DNA of 49,575 bases from Flavobacteriaceae bacterium (GTDB lineage: Bacteria > Bacteroidota > Bacteroidia > Flavobacteriales > Flavobacteriaceae): NCBI GenBank assembly GCA_002702895.1, contig PACX01000024.1:124757-174331 (forward strand), written 5' to 3'. Below, piece after piece: positions 28,508 to 37,310 of the stretch. Position 1 is the first letter of the stretch; every line of letters starts with the position of its first letter. The position numbers and the translations under genes were made by a program. Below the pieces are notes generated by a model. It saw nothing but the letters and a program-made list of their open reading frames with translations. It was not told where the DNA came from and made no database searches.

Positions 28508-31500
28508 TTAGAATTTTAATGAAATCATCCATTCATTATAAGATTTATAATCTTTACCCTCTGAAAAAGCTCTTGCCCATCCAAAAGAAAATGTTGAAGA
28601 CAGGTGAGAAAACATTACAAGTTTAGTATCAACTTGAAATCCAATATTTCTGAAGGTTTCACTGTATTCTTTATCCATTTTTCCAATATTTTTTGTAAAT
28701 AAACTTCCTGCAAATAATGTTGGATGTGAATATGTAGCAAACAAGTTAAAAAATCCAAATTTTCTGTATCTAATTGCGGGTAACAGCAGTTCCAAAGTAG
28801 CTTTGTAAAAACTCTTTGCTATTATGCTTTTTTCAGAGTCATAACTTAATCCTGCAAATGAAAAGGGGGCTCTATACATTTTAGAGGATGCATTATCTAT
28901 GTAGTTGTTTCCAAAAGATGCAAAACCAAATCTAGTAAATGGATTAACATCTTTAGAAAATGAATTTCCAAATGAATTTCTTAGCCATAGAGAGGTGTGG
29001 TCAGCTGGCAATTGAAATCCAAAATCAAAATTTCCATAAATTTTTGGAAAGAAATTTCCTTCAGTCATAGCAGAGGATATAGTTAAAGCTGATTTAATTC
29101 CCTTTTCTGCATCTACAGCTCCAACAGATCCTTTTAAATTTCTATAAACAAATGATGAATAAAAATTATAAAAAAGATTAGTATTGAAATCTTTATTGGC
29201 AAAATTAATTTGTTGAAATTCTGGTGATTGATTTAGACCATAATATCCACTTAATCCCAAATTTAAATCTAAATTTTTTGGAGAGTCATAAATAAGAGAG
29301 TGATTTATGTCGAGTCCAAAATTTAAACCTTTTCTTGATCTTTTGGTTGGACCGAATAAATCATAAAAATCAGCTTTATTGTATGATGCAAATAAATTGT
29401 ATGTTCCAGGTAAAAATCCAGTAAGTTTTGATGTTGAATAATTTATTGAAGCATGAATCTCTTCATCTTTCTCTATATCTGTAATAGAATCATCAAGTTT
29501 ATTTTTCCAACTATTTGGTGTGTATGATAGTTCTAAGTCTACCGATTTTAATCCCAATGGGTCCTGATACTTATATTTATAACCAATTCCAACTTTATTT
29601 TTATAACCAACAACAATTGGATATGAGTAATTTAATTTAACCTCCTTATTTGGAAAATAGAACCCTTCTTTAGGATCAATTTTACTTTCATCAAAATTTG
29701 TAGAGTTTGGAACATCTATTTTCCAATTTTTTAATTCAGGATATTTTTGTACTGTATTATTTCCTAAAAAATCTATTCCTGAAACTTCTATATTTTCTAA
29801 TTTTTTAACATAAACAGGAACAAAACCATTACTAGTATACTTGAACGAAAAAATCTTTTGGTCGTCAATTGGAATTGGCCTAAAGTATCCAGTAACAGCA
29901 TTTGTTAAAATTTCAATCTCAAGAGTTTTAGTATCCACTTTAAAAATATTACTAACCCCAGAATAATATGATGAACCCATTAAATATTTTCCATCATCAG
30001 AATATTTAAAACTTTGGGGAGAAGAAACGTCAAAATTAAAAACCTCATCATATTTTATATTTTCTTTATCACCTTTTGATAGAGAATTCATCTCATAAAT
30101 GTTTAAATATTGATTTCCGTTTAAATCAGTTACTGCAGCACTTAAATTAAGCCCGTCTGGAGAAATATCTATATCAAACATATCAGAGCCAAATGCTAAA
30201 GTATATTTCTGTTCCCAAGTGCTATACTGTTTAGTGGGATTTTCTTTATCATACTTAGGTATTTTGACAAGTGTACTCACTCCATTCATATGTTTTACAC
30301 CCCAAATTGATTCATCCGATCTATTAAATGCTAAATCACCGACTCTAAAGTCTTCTTGTAATAGCTTTGATTTACCATTTTTTAGGTTATATGAATTTAA
30401 ATCTCTTTTATCATCATTATCTGTTGTATAAAAAAGTAAATCATTTTTTTCATCATAGGTAAGTGATGTGACATTAAATAGGGTAGGACCTTTAACATCC
30501 TGAAGTCTTTTTATTTTTCCAGATTTTAAGTCTATTTCAGCAATATGAGGAATTTTTCCAGGATAATTAACCGCAACATAGATTTTATCTCTTTTTTTAT
30601 CATGGAATGCATGTGAAACTCCACCTAGGACCTTATCTGTTATTAGTTCATCTTCACTTACAGCATTTTCTTTTAATTTTAGAATATTATTTTTTTGAAA
30701 TTCTTTTTCAAACTCAATCCAATTATTCCATGATTTCGATATTGGAATTCCATATATATGTTTAAAATTATTGGCAAATCCTCTTTTGCTTCCATCTTTT
30801 CGTTTTATCCACTCTATTAATTTTATTGGACCATATTCATGAGCTAAATAACTTACAAATCTTGTCCCATAATAGTAATAATTTGCTTTAGACATAAAAT
30901 CTGCTGATGTTCCTGCAGATGCTAAACCTTGAGCAGAATAAATTCTGCTATTTTCTAAAACTCTAGTTCTAAAGAACATTTCATCATAGTTTCCTAATGC
31001 ATTTCCTTTTCCCCCATCCATCCACGTTTCAACAAAAACAGCTATCCCTTCGTGTAACCATCTTGGAGAATAATATCTAGGACTTGTTAAATAGCTATAA
31101 AATATAGAAATAGGGTGATCATTAGAACTTTTTACTTTTCCATTAAATAATTTTTGATAGAATAGATCACTTTTTGAAGCATTATCTAAAGCTGCAATAT
31201 GAACAAGTTCATGATTCATTATTGAAAAAACTCGTTCACCTGCTATACTAGATTCAAATGAGTAGTTTAGGGGAGAAATACATGTAAAAATTAGATTCTT
31301 TGGAAGAGATGTTGCTCCACCATTACCATAGTCTCCAAAATCTTGAAACATAACAAATATTTTTTCTTTTGGATCGTAATCAAATAAATCTTTATGAAAA
31401 TCTAAAGCATTGTGAGAACATCTTATAGCATGTTTTAATACGAAGTTAAATTGCGGATTTAGACTTACAACATCAAAATCTTTTGTCTCAATTTTATTGA

Positions 31501-31561
31501 ATTGAGAGTTTGATTTATTAATAAAAACTACAAGAATAAGAAACAGAAGGAATTTTTTCAT
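28508..31561 (-). CDS. Outer-membrane gluzincin-type peptidase fused to a propeller and a beta-barrel
   Basis: 1017 residues with a signal peptide ending at NKSNSQ. The N-terminal domain (about 20-290) contains NHELVHIA, giving His117, Glu118 and His121, and later WLHEGIAVFVET, where Glu171 is a suitable third zinc ligand. This is the HExxH...HEGxA plan of the peptidase MA-like group. Residues of about 300-600 form a TolB-like propeller, seen in repeats such as DKVLGGVSHAFHD, DISPDGLNLSAAV and KYSDDGKYLMGSS. The last 350 residues are alternating amphipathic strands and end in WMISLKF, as expected for an outer-membrane barrel. A surface or periplasmic peptidase tethered by its own barrel is the simplest reading. 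A non-catalytic role of the zinc domain is possible. Confidence 0.8.
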   Translation of the reverse strand: MKKFLLFLILVVFINKSNSQFNKIETKDFDVVSLNPQFNFVLKHAIRCSHNALDFHKDLFDYDPKEKIFVMFQDFGDYGNGGATSLPKNLIFTCISPLNYSFESSIAGERVFSIMNHELVHIAALDNASKSDLFYQKLFNGKVKSSNDHPISIFYSYLTSPRYYSPRWLHEGIAVFVETWMDGGKGNALGNYDEMFFRTRVLENSRIYSAQGLASAGTSADFMSKANYYYYGTRFVSYLAHEYGPIKLIEWIKRKDGSKRGFANNFKHIYGIPISKSWNNWIEFEKEFQKNNILKLKENAVSEDELITDKVLGGVSHAFHDKKRDKIYVAVNYPGKIPHIAEIDLKSGKIKRLQDVKGPTLFNVTSLTYDEKNDLLFYTTDNDDKRDLNSYNLKNGKSKLLQEDFRVGDLAFNRSDESIWGVKHMNGVSTLVKIPKYDKENPTKQYSTWEQKYTLAFGSDMFDIDISPDGLNLSAAVTDLNGNQYLNIYEMNSLSKGDKENIKYDEVFNFDVSSPQSFKYSDDGKYLMGSSYYSGVSNIFKVDTKTLEIEILTNAVTGYFRPIPIDDQKIFSFKYTSNGFVPVYVKKLENIEVSGIDFLGNNTVQKYPELKNWKIDVPNSTNFDESKIDPKEGFYFPNKEVKLNYSYPIVVGYKNKVGIGYKYKYQDPLGLKSVDLELSYTPNSWKNKLDDSITDIEKDEEIHASINYSTSKLTGFLPGTYNLFASYNKADFYDLFGPTKRSRKGLNFGLDINHSLIYDSPKNLDLNLGLSGYYGLNQSPEFQQINFANKDFNTNLFYNFYSSFVYRNLKGSVGAVDAEKGIKSALTISSAMTEGNFFPKIYGNFDFGFQLPADHTSLWLRNSFGNSFSKDVNPFTRFGFASFGNNYIDNASSKMYRAPFSFAGLSYDSEKSIIAKSFYKATLELLLPAIRYRKFGFFNLFATYSHPTLFAGSLFTKNIGKMDKEYSETFRNIGFQVDTKLVMFSHLSSTFSFGWARAFSEGKDYKSYNEWMISLKF

Positions 31562-31589
31562 ATTTGAATTTATGAGTTTTTCATCAAAA

Positions 31590-31622
31590 AAAAAAGGAGA
31601 AAATATTATTTTCTCCTTTTTT
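31590..31622 (-). terminator. Intrinsic terminator after the nonapeptide-repeat gene
   Basis: GGAGAAAAT at 31596-31604 pairs with ATTTTCTCC at 31608-31616 around a three-base loop, and flanking A and T runs lengthen the stem. On the minus strand the stem is followed by about ten T residues. It lies 21 bases past the stop of the repeat-protein gene and before the next minus-strand gene, so it should end that transcript. Confidence 0.85.
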
Positions 31623-31642
31623 AGTAATATAAATATTATATA

Positions 31643-32869
31643 TTAAAAATCAGCTGACATCATAGTTTTTTGAAAATCAGGAGCAGCTAACATTTTTTGG
31701 AATTCAGGTGCAGCCATCATTTTATGAAAATCAGGTGCGGCTAGCATTTTCTGAAAGTCACCAGAAAGTGCAAGTTTTTGGAATTCAGGTGCAGCAAGCA
31801 TCTTTCCAAAGTCAGCAGAAAGTGCAAGTTTTGCAAATTCAGGTGCAGCAAGCATCTTTCCAAAGTCTGCAGAAAGTGCAAGTTTTTGGAATTCAGGTGC
31901 AGCTAACATTTTTCCAAAGTCTGCAGAAACTGCAAGTTTTGCAAATTCAGGCGAAGCTATCATCTTTCCAAAATCAGGTGCAGCAAGCATTTTACCAAAC
32001 TCAGGTGCAGCAAGCATCTTTCCAAAGTCTGCAGAAAGTGCAAGTTTTGCAAATTCAGGTGCAACTAACATTTTACCAAACTCAGCAGAAAGTGCAAGTT
32101 TTGCAAATTCAGGTGTAGCTAACATCTTTCCAAAGTCTGCAGAAAGTGCAAGTTTTGCAAATTCAGGCGAAGCTAACATTTTACCAAAGTCAGCAGAAAC
32201 TGCAAGTTTTGCAAATTCAGGCGAAGCTAACATCTTTCCAAAGTCAGCAGAAAGTGCAAGTTTTTGGAATTCAGGTGCAGCAAGCATCTTTCCAAAGTCT
32301 GCAGAAAGCGCAAGTTTTTGGAATTCAGGTGCAGCAAGCATCTTTCCAAAGTCTGCAGAAAGTGCAAGTTTTGCAAATTCAGGTGCAGCTAACATCTTTC
32401 CAAAATCTGGTGCAGCCATCATTTTTTGAAATTCAGGTGCAGCTAACATCTTTCCAAAGTCAGCAGAAAGTGCAAGTTTTTGGAATTCAGGTGCAGCAAG
32501 CATCTTTCCAAAATCTGGAGAGAGTGCAAACATTCTAAATTCAGGAGCTACCATCATTTTTTGAAATTCAGGTGCAGAAATCAATTTTGCAAATTCTGGA
32601 TTTGCGATCATCTTTTGGAAGTCTTGATTATTAAGAAGTTCTTGAACTTCTTCACCGTCAAGATCAACTACGACATCACTTCTGTTGTCGTATTTTTCGG
32701 CCTTTTTAACGCCTTTAATTGCTTTAATTCCAGAACTTGAAAGATCTGAACTATTAAAGTCAATTGCTTCTGATTGTACTAATAAGTATCCTAAGACACC
32801 AATTACCAATACAACCGCCACGATTAAGAAATTTAATTTACCATGGACTTTGTTTGTGTGTTTACTCAT
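31643..32869 (-). CDS. Membrane-anchored nonapeptide-repeat protein of unknown function
   Basis: 408 residues. A short basic N-terminus (MSKHTNKVHGK) precedes one membrane helix at about 13-31, so the rest should face the periplasm. A linker to residue 77 contains an acidic VVVDLDGEEVQE segment. Residues 78-408 are 36 complete 9-residue repeats plus a truncated last one. Two unit types mostly alternate, MLAAPEFQK (or AK) and LALSADFGK. Phe at unit position 7 and Asp or Glu at position 6 are present in all 37 units, and Lys at position 9 in 35 of 36. The first five and last five units are more varied than the middle. S/A-x-D/E-F suggests repeated helix caps. I recognise no family. The gene stands alone between a promoter-like element and a strong terminator. 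Confidence 0.9.
   Translation of the reverse strand: MSKHTNKVHGKLNFLIVAVVLVIGVLGYLLVQSEAIDFNSSDLSSSGIKAIKGVKKAEKYDNRSDVVVDLDGEEVQELLNNQDFQKMIANPEFAKLISAPEFQKMMVAPEFRMFALSPDFGKMLAAPEFQKLALSADFGKMLAAPEFQKMMAAPDFGKMLAAPEFAKLALSADFGKMLAAPEFQKLALSADFGKMLAAPEFQKLALSADFGKMLASPEFAKLAVSADFGKMLASPEFAKLALSADFGKMLATPEFAKLALSAEFGKMLVAPEFAKLALSADFGKMLAAPEFGKMLAAPDFGKMIASPEFAKLAVSADFGKMLAAPEFQKLALSADFGKMLAAPEFAKLALSADFGKMLAAPEFQKLALSGDFQKMLAAPDFHKMMAAPEFQKMLAAPDFQKTMMSADF
31646..32638 (-). repeat. Coding tandem repeat, 27-base unit with a 54-base higher-order unit
   Basis: The DNA of the repeat protein is itself a tandem array of 27-base units, 36 complete and one partial. In the middle (roughly 31750-32500) pairs of units repeat as a 54-base block. 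Typical plus-strand wording is GCAGCAAGCATCTTTCC followed by AAAGTCTGCAGAAAGTGCAAG, with few differences between copies. Near identity at third codon positions implies recent duplication or gene conversion rather than old divergence. Some pairs break the alternation, around 32410-32440 and 31970-32010, where two units of the same type are adjacent. Confidence 0.9.
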
Positions 32870-32932
32870 AATTATTATTTTAATTAATTATTTCCCAAAC
32901 AACTAAACTGTTGTAAAGCCTAACTACTCTAG

Positions 32933-32966
32933 TTAGTGGAGCAAATATAATGAAAAAAAAATATCC
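32933..32966 (-). promoter_or_regulatory. Promoter-like element for the nonapeptide-repeat gene
   Basis: Read on the minus strand this is GGATATTTTTTTTCAT then TATATTTG (plus coordinates 32942-32949) then CTCCACTAA. TATATTTG matches the TAnnTTTG minus-7 box of Bacteroidota promoters exactly. It lies about 75 bases from the gene start, leaving room for a leader with two small hairpins. No good minus-33 TTG is at the expected spacing. Confidence 0.45.
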
Positions 32967-33112
32967 TAAGAAGAAGTTAATGCCAACCAATTGGTAATTG
33001 TTTTAAAGAATCGAACATTAATACTATAAAATATCTTACTATTATGCCTGTTTTTACAATTATTTTAACTAAAATGTTATCTTGAAATAGATTTTAAAAA
33101 AATATTAAAAAA

Positions 33113-34591
33113 ATGTATTACATTGGATATGATTTGGGAAGTTCATCTTTAAAAATTGCATTAACTAATGCAACTAATGGAGAAAAGATTTTTATAATTC
33201 AAGAACCTAAGAAAGAGATGGACATTATTTCTAAAAGAAATGGATGGGCAGAACAAGATCCAAACTTTTGGTGGAAATGTATATGTAATGGAACTAAAAG
33301 AATAATTAAAGAATCTAAAATAGACTCAAAAAAGATTCTTGCAATTGGAATTTCTTACCAAATGCATGGACTAGTTTTAATTGATAAATTTGGTGAGGTT
33401 TTAAGAAATTCAATTATTTGGTGTGATGATAGAGCTGTTGAAATAGGTAATAAAGCTTTCAATGATATTGGTATCAAAAAATGTAATGAAAATTTACTTA
33501 ATTCACCTGGAAATTTTACGGCTTCTAAATTAGCATGGGTTAAGAAAAATGAGCCAAATGTCTATGATAGAATTTATAAATTTTTACTTCCCGGAGATTT
33601 TATTGCATACAAATTTACGGGAGAAGTACTTTCTACACCAAATGGACTTTCTGAGGGAATGTTTTGGGACTTTAAAGAAGGTAAAGTAGCAACATGGTTA
33701 TTAAAATATTTTGGTATTAGTGAATCTTTAGTGCCCTCAATAGTAGAAAATTTTAATGATCAAGGTTATATTAATAAAAAAGCTTCTTTAGAAACAGGCC
33801 TTCCAAAAGGAATACCTATTAGATATCGTGCTGGAGATCAGCCAAACAATGCTATGTCATTGAATGTTTTAAATTCAGGGGAAATAGCAGCTACTGGTGG
33901 AACATCTGGTGTACTTTATGCATTAACTAAAAATATTAAATCAAAAGAATCTTTGAGGATAAATAATTTTGCTCACGTAAATTATTCAAAAGAGAATCAT
34001 ATTATTGGAAAATTGTTATGTATTAATGGATCAGGCATTCAATATAAATGGCTTAGGAATTTAACTAAAAGTATTTCATACAATGAAATGAATCAAATAG
34101 GATCTGGAATAAAAGTTGGAAGTAATGGATTAATTGTTTTCCCTTTTGGAAATGGTTCAGAAAGAATGTTTGAAAATAAAAATATTGGAAGTACAATACA
34201 TAATTTAAATTTTAATATTCATTCAAAACCACATTTAATAAGAGCATCTCTTGAGGGAATTGCTTTTTCATTTATCTATGGAATGGAAATATTGATTAAT
34301 GATAATTTAAATCCAAAATTAATTAGGGCAGGAAATGATAATTTATTTCAATCTGAATTATTTTCAACCACAATAAGTACTATATTAAATAAAGAAATTG
34401 AAATTCATGATGTTTCAGGTGCATATGGAGCTTCAAGAGCAGCAGGTTGTAATGATAAAGATTTTAAAAACTTTTCAGAAAATATTAGTAAAAACGATTA
34501 TATAAAAACTTTTTTCCCCTCCCATCAAAATAATAAATACCTAGATGCATATGAAGAGTGGAAAATAAAATTAAATACAATTTTAAATTAA
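33113..34591 (+). CDS. xylB: Xylulokinase
   Basis: 492 residues, normal for the family. It phosphorylates D-xylulose to xylulose 5-phosphate with [18 protein letters not shown] is the N-terminal phosphate-binding motif of FGGY kinases; [25 protein letters not shown] and [10 protein letters not shown] are the xylulokinase-type segments that separate it from glycerol kinase. The C-terminal stretch [11 protein letters not shown] corresponds to the family's late adenine-site segment. Xylose isomerase follows five bases downstream. The 243-base gap upstream, shared with the divergent repeat-protein gene, holds a 10-base palindrome ACCAATTGGT at 32986-32995 that could be an operator, but nothing ties it to a regulator. 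Confidence 0.94.
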   Translation: MYYIGYDLGSSSLKIALTNATNGEKIFIIQEPKKEMDIISKRNGWAEQDPNFWWKCICNGTKRIIKESKIDSKKILAIGISYQMHGLVLIDKFGEVLRNSIIWCDDRAVEIGNKAFNDIGIKKCNENLLNSPGNFTASKLAWVKKNEPNVYDRIYKFLLPGDFIAYKFTGEVLSTPNGLSEGMFWDFKEGKVATWLLKYFGISESLVPSIVENFNDQGYINKKASLETGLPKGIPIRYRAGDQPNNAMSLNVLNSGEIAATGGTSGVLYALTKNIKSKESLRINNFAHVNYSKENHIIGKLLCINGSGIQYKWLRNLTKSISYNEMNQIGSGIKVGSNGLIVFPFGNGSERMFENKNIGSTIHNLNFNIHSKPHLIRASLEGIAFSFIYGMEILINDNLNPKLIRAGNDNLFQSELFSTTISTILNKEIEIHDVSGAYGASRAAGCNDKDFKNFSENISKNDYIKTFFPSHQNNKYLDAYEEWKIKLNTILN

Positions 34592-34596
34592 AAATT

Positions 34597-35925
34597 ATGG
34601 TACTAATTGGAAACAAAGAATATTTCAAAGGAATAAAAGAAATAAAATTTGAAGGGAATAAATCCAAAAATCCTTTTGCATACAAATACTATAATCCAGA
34701 AAAAATTATTGCTGGAAAAACTATGAAAGATCATTTTAAATTTGCTGTTGCTTATTGGCATTCTTTTGGTGGTGACGGTTCAGACCCTTTTGGTCATGGA
34801 ACTCAAGTTTTTCCTTGGGATTCATCAAATGATCCAGTTCTAGCAGCAAAGGATAAAGCTGATGCAGCATTTGAATTTATATCAAAAATGGGATTTGAAT
34901 ATTTTTGCTTTCACGATTTTGATCTAATTAAAGAAGCAGATACTCTTAATGAATCAGAACAAAGGTTAATTACAATCACTGAATATATTAAGGAAAAGCA
35001 AAATAAATCTGGAATAAAGCTTCTTTGGGGAACTGCCAACTGTTTTTCCCATCCTCGTTACATGAACGGAGCTTCAACAAATCCTGATTTTAATGTTGTA
35101 GCTAGGGCTGGAGGACAGATTAAGTTGGCTTTAGATACAACAATAGCTCTTAATGGAGAAAATTATGTTTTTTGGGGAGGAAGAGAAGGATATATGTCTC
35201 TTTTAAATACTGATATGGCTAGAGAATTAGATCATATGGCACAATTCTTAACTATGTGTAGAGATTATGCAAGAAAAAATGGATTTCAAGGAAATTTTTT
35301 CATTGAACCTAAACCTAGTGAACCCTCAAAACATCAATACGATTTTGATACTGCAACTGCAATAGGATTTTTGAAAGAATATAACTTAGATAATGATTTT
35401 AAAATTAATATTGAGGTTAATCATGCAACTCTAGCTCAACATACTTTTCAGCATGAACTAACAGTTGCGGCTAAAGCGGGTATGTTAGGTAGTATAGATG
35501 CAAATAGAGGAGATTATCAAAATGGATGGGATACAGATCAATTTCCAATAAACATTCAAGAAACTACAGAAGCAATGTTGGTTTTTTTAAAATCAGGAGG
35601 CTTACAAGGTGGAGGTGTAAATTTCGATGCTAAATTGAGAAGAAATTCCACTGATAGAGAAGATCTTTTTTTGGCTCATATTGGAGGAGCAGATACATTT
35701 GCAAGAGCATTATTGATTGCAGATAGATTAATTTCAGACTCACCACTACCATCGATGCTTAAAAAAAGATATGAATCTTTTGATTCAGGTAATGGAAAAG
35801 AATTTGAAAAAGGAAATCTAAAATTAGATGATCTTTATCAAATTGCTATTCAAAGTGCGGATATTAAAGCTGTAAGTGGAAAACAGGAATTAATGGAGAA
35901 TATATTATTTAATTACGTAAGATGA
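34597..35925 (+). CDS. xylA: Xylose isomerase
   Basis: 442 residues from the ATG at 34597. An earlier in-frame ATG at 34558 lies inside xylB and adds residues not typical of the family, while [20 protein letters not shown] matches the usual N-terminus. It interconverts D-xylose and D-xylulose. FCFHDFD contains the catalytic His106, WGGREGY is conserved, [16 protein letters not shown] carries metal ligands, and [15 protein letters not shown] and GSIDANRGD complete the active site. The order xylB-xylA means the pathway from xylose to xylulose 5-phosphate is complete here, but no xylose transporter or regulator is present. The 114 bases after it hold a weak hairpin and the next gene's promoter-like element. 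Confidence 0.96.
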   Translation: MVLIGNKEYFKGIKEIKFEGNKSKNPFAYKYYNPEKIIAGKTMKDHFKFAVAYWHSFGGDGSDPFGHGTQVFPWDSSNDPVLAAKDKADAAFEFISKMGFEYFCFHDFDLIKEADTLNESEQRLITITEYIKEKQNKSGIKLLWGTANCFSHPRYMNGASTNPDFNVVARAGGQIKLALDTTIALNGENYVFWGGREGYMSLLNTDMARELDHMAQFLTMCRDYARKNGFQGNFFIEPKPSEPSKHQYDFDTATAIGFLKEYNLDNDFKINIEVNHATLAQHTFQHELTVAAKAGMLGSIDANRGDYQNGWDTDQFPINIQETTEAMLVFLKSGGLQGGGVNFDAKLRRNSTDREDLFLAHIGGADTFARALLIADRLISDSPLPSMLKKRYESFDSGNGKEFEKGNLKLDDLYQIAIQSADIKAVSGKQELMENILFNYVR

Positions 35926-35997
35926 ATTTGTGGATACAGTTTTTTAAACGATTATATTAACTCGTTTTAGGTATTTATTTTTAAAAACATACTAATA

Positions 35998-36024
35998 AGT
36001 ATTTTTTTATATATTTAATGCTAA
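35998..36024 (+). promoter_or_regulatory. Promoter-like element upstream of the first exported ABM-like gene
   Basis: AGTATTTTTTTA, then TATATTTA at 36010-36017, then ATGCTAA. The element ends 15 bases before the ATG at 36040. The same arrangement precedes the genes at 38099 (minus strand) and 39363. TATATTTA is one base from the Bacteroidota minus-7 consensus TAnnTTTG. Confidence 0.4.
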
Positions 36025-36039
36025 ATCTAAAATTTAATT

Positions 36040-36729
36040 ATGAAAAAAATTATTTTAATATTATTTATCTTTTTTGGCTTTAATTTATCAGCTCAACAAT
36101 TAGCTTTCACTACAGTTGATTTTAAAGCAAAAGATAATTCGCAAGAAAATTTAGTAGATCTATTTGATAAATTTTTTGAAGATGCAAAATTCAAATCTGG
36201 AAGTATTTTATTGGAAAGATTATGGCAAGGTAGAGTGAAAGGTATGACCCACAGAATCGTATGGATCTGGGAACTTGATAACGGAGGCAGAGCTGATGAT
36301 ATGAAAGAGTATGAAAATGAAGCTTTTTGGGCTCAAGCAAATCATTATATTGAAGAATGGGGAGATGCAAAATCTGGAAGAATTTTAAGTTGGCATGAAG
36401 GTGATGTAAAAGAATTTCCATATGGACATATATGGGATATGACTCCAAAAGATCCAGTAGCCTTTAAAAAAGCGCATGATAAGATTGTAAAAAAAGCTGC
36501 TGAAATGTTTGAAAATAAAGTTGTTGGATTTGGAACTTATGACATCAATAGACCAAACGGAGCAACACATTGGGTAGTTATTGGAGAAAAAGACACAAAT
36601 GGTCATCTAAGCATGTATAACACTTTTGAAAATGATTACGCTAAAGCAATGGAAGAGTTAATAATAACCAGGGGTGAAGTTGAGTTTATTCACGATTTTA
36701 TGATTGAAGTATTAAAAAGATATCAGTAA
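36040..36729 (+). CDS. Exported protein, possible tandem ABM-like (dimeric alpha/beta barrel) fold
   Basis: 229 residues with a signal peptide ending at NLSAQ. I recognise no named family. The mature protein seems to contain two ferredoxin-like halves: residues of about 20-125 (LAFTTVDFKAK ... MTHRIVWIWELDNGG ... GRILSWHEGD) and about 128-229 (YGHIWDMTPKDPVAFKKAHDK ... ATHWVVIGEKDTNGHL ... EVEFIHDFMIEV). Strand-helix-strand spacing and many Trp and His residues resemble ABM-type monooxygenases or EthD-like proteins, but this is inference. It is followed by a strong bidirectional terminator. Neighbours with NTF2-like and ABM-like domains suggest a related envelope function. Confidence 0.8.
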   Translation: MKKIILILFIFFGFNLSAQQLAFTTVDFKAKDNSQENLVDLFDKFFEDAKFKSGSILLERLWQGRVKGMTHRIVWIWELDNGGRADDMKEYENEAFWAQANHYIEEWGDAKSGRILSWHEGDVKEFPYGHIWDMTPKDPVAFKKAHDKIVKKAAEMFENKVVGFGTYDINRPNGATHWVVIGEKDTNGHLSMYNTFENDYAKAMEELIITRGEVEFIHDFMIEVLKRYQ

Positions 36730-36747
36730 AAACTTGTTCTTATTCAT

Positions 36748-36781
36748 AAAAAAAGGGTTAACGTTAGTTAACCCTTTTTTT
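36748..36781. terminator. Bidirectional intrinsic terminator between convergent genes
   Basis: AAAAAAAGGGTTAAC (36748-36762) pairs fully with GTTAACCCTTTTTTT (36767-36781) around the loop GTTA, a 15-base-pair stem. T runs on both strands make it able to stop the gene ending at 36729 and the minus-strand gene ending at 36806. Confidence 0.93.
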
Positions 36782-36805
36782 ATAATAATTTATTTAAAAA
36801 TCAAT

Positions 36806-37300
36806 TTATTCAACGAAGGTTTTATTATATTCCGTAGGATCAAAAGCATTGTATGCTTCTATAACTTTCATGTCATCCCATTTAAACCAAGCATAGCCTC
36901 TTAAAGATAATAATTCTCCTGTTTTTTTATTTATTCCATTCCAAGTATACCAGTAATTGGTATAAATCTCACCATTATTATAAAACATGGTTGTTGTATT
37001 TCTATCGATATTTTTTATATCATCAAAGTATTCATGACCAGTCATAAAAGAATTTACAACATCATTAGCGGTTAATTCAGTATCATTTACATGAAAAATA
37101 GCATTATCAGCAAATATTGATAATGCTTTTTCAGCATCTTTGTTCTCATATGCATCTGTAAATGAATTCATAATTGCATTTCTTTCATCTGTTGCTGAAA
37201 TTGTTCCAGACCAATCAGCATCATCAATTTGGACTGAGTTAGGATTTTTACAAGATGTTACTAATAAAATGCTTACAATAAGTAATAAATAATTTTTCAT
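36806..37300 (-). CDS. Lipoprotein with NTF2/SnoaL-like domain
   Basis: 164 residues. The N-terminus MKNYLLLIVSILLVTSC ends in a lipobox (LVTSC), so the protein should be lipid-anchored in the envelope. The remainder has the NTF2-like layout: ERNAIMNSFTDAYENKDAEKALSIFADNAIFHVND, then strands NNGEIYTNYWYTWNG and ELLSLRGYAWFKWDDMKVIEAYNAFDP. SnoaL-like members include polyketide cyclases and isomerases as well as non-enzymatic binding domains, so no reaction is assigned. It follows the SnoaL-ABM fusion gene by ten bases and is likely co-transcribed with it. Confidence 0.82.
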   Translation of the reverse strand: MKNYLLLIVSILLVTSCKNPNSVQIDDADWSGTISATDERNAIMNSFTDAYENKDAEKALSIFADNAIFHVNDTELTANDVVNSFMTGHEYFDDIKNIDRNTTTMFYNNGEIYTNYWYTWNGINKKTGELLSLRGYAWFKWDDMKVIEAYNAFDPTEYNKTFVE

Positions 37301-37310
37301 AATTTAAATT

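Noticed and set aside
31708-32538. Two long plus-strand open frames full of Gln and Val opposite the repeat gene
   Set aside because: A 27-base period without stops in one copy keeps the opposite strand open in every copy. They lack promoter, plausible start context and normal composition.
31646-32638. CRISPR-like regular repeats
   Set aside because: The period is 27 or 54 bases with no unique spacers, the array is in frame, and it encodes the nonapeptide repeats. No cas gene is nearby.
31643-32869. Ice-binding or antifreeze protein
   Set aside because: The unit lacks the Thr-rich or Ala-rich ice-face pattern of known types, and charged Lys and Asp/Glu occur in nearly every unit.
32950-32997. 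A 15-codon basic open frame (MKKKYPKKKLMPTNW)
   Set aside because: It is too short and lies opposite the promoter-like element of the repeat gene; an A run explains the lysines.
34558-34596. Earlier ATG for xylose isomerase
   Set aside because: It overlaps xylB by 34 bases and adds 13 residues not expected in XylA, whose usual N-terminus begins at 34597.
35944-35968. Terminator after xylA (AAACGA ... TCGTTT)
   Set aside because: The stem is only six pairs with a ten-base loop and its T run is interrupted; too weak to call.
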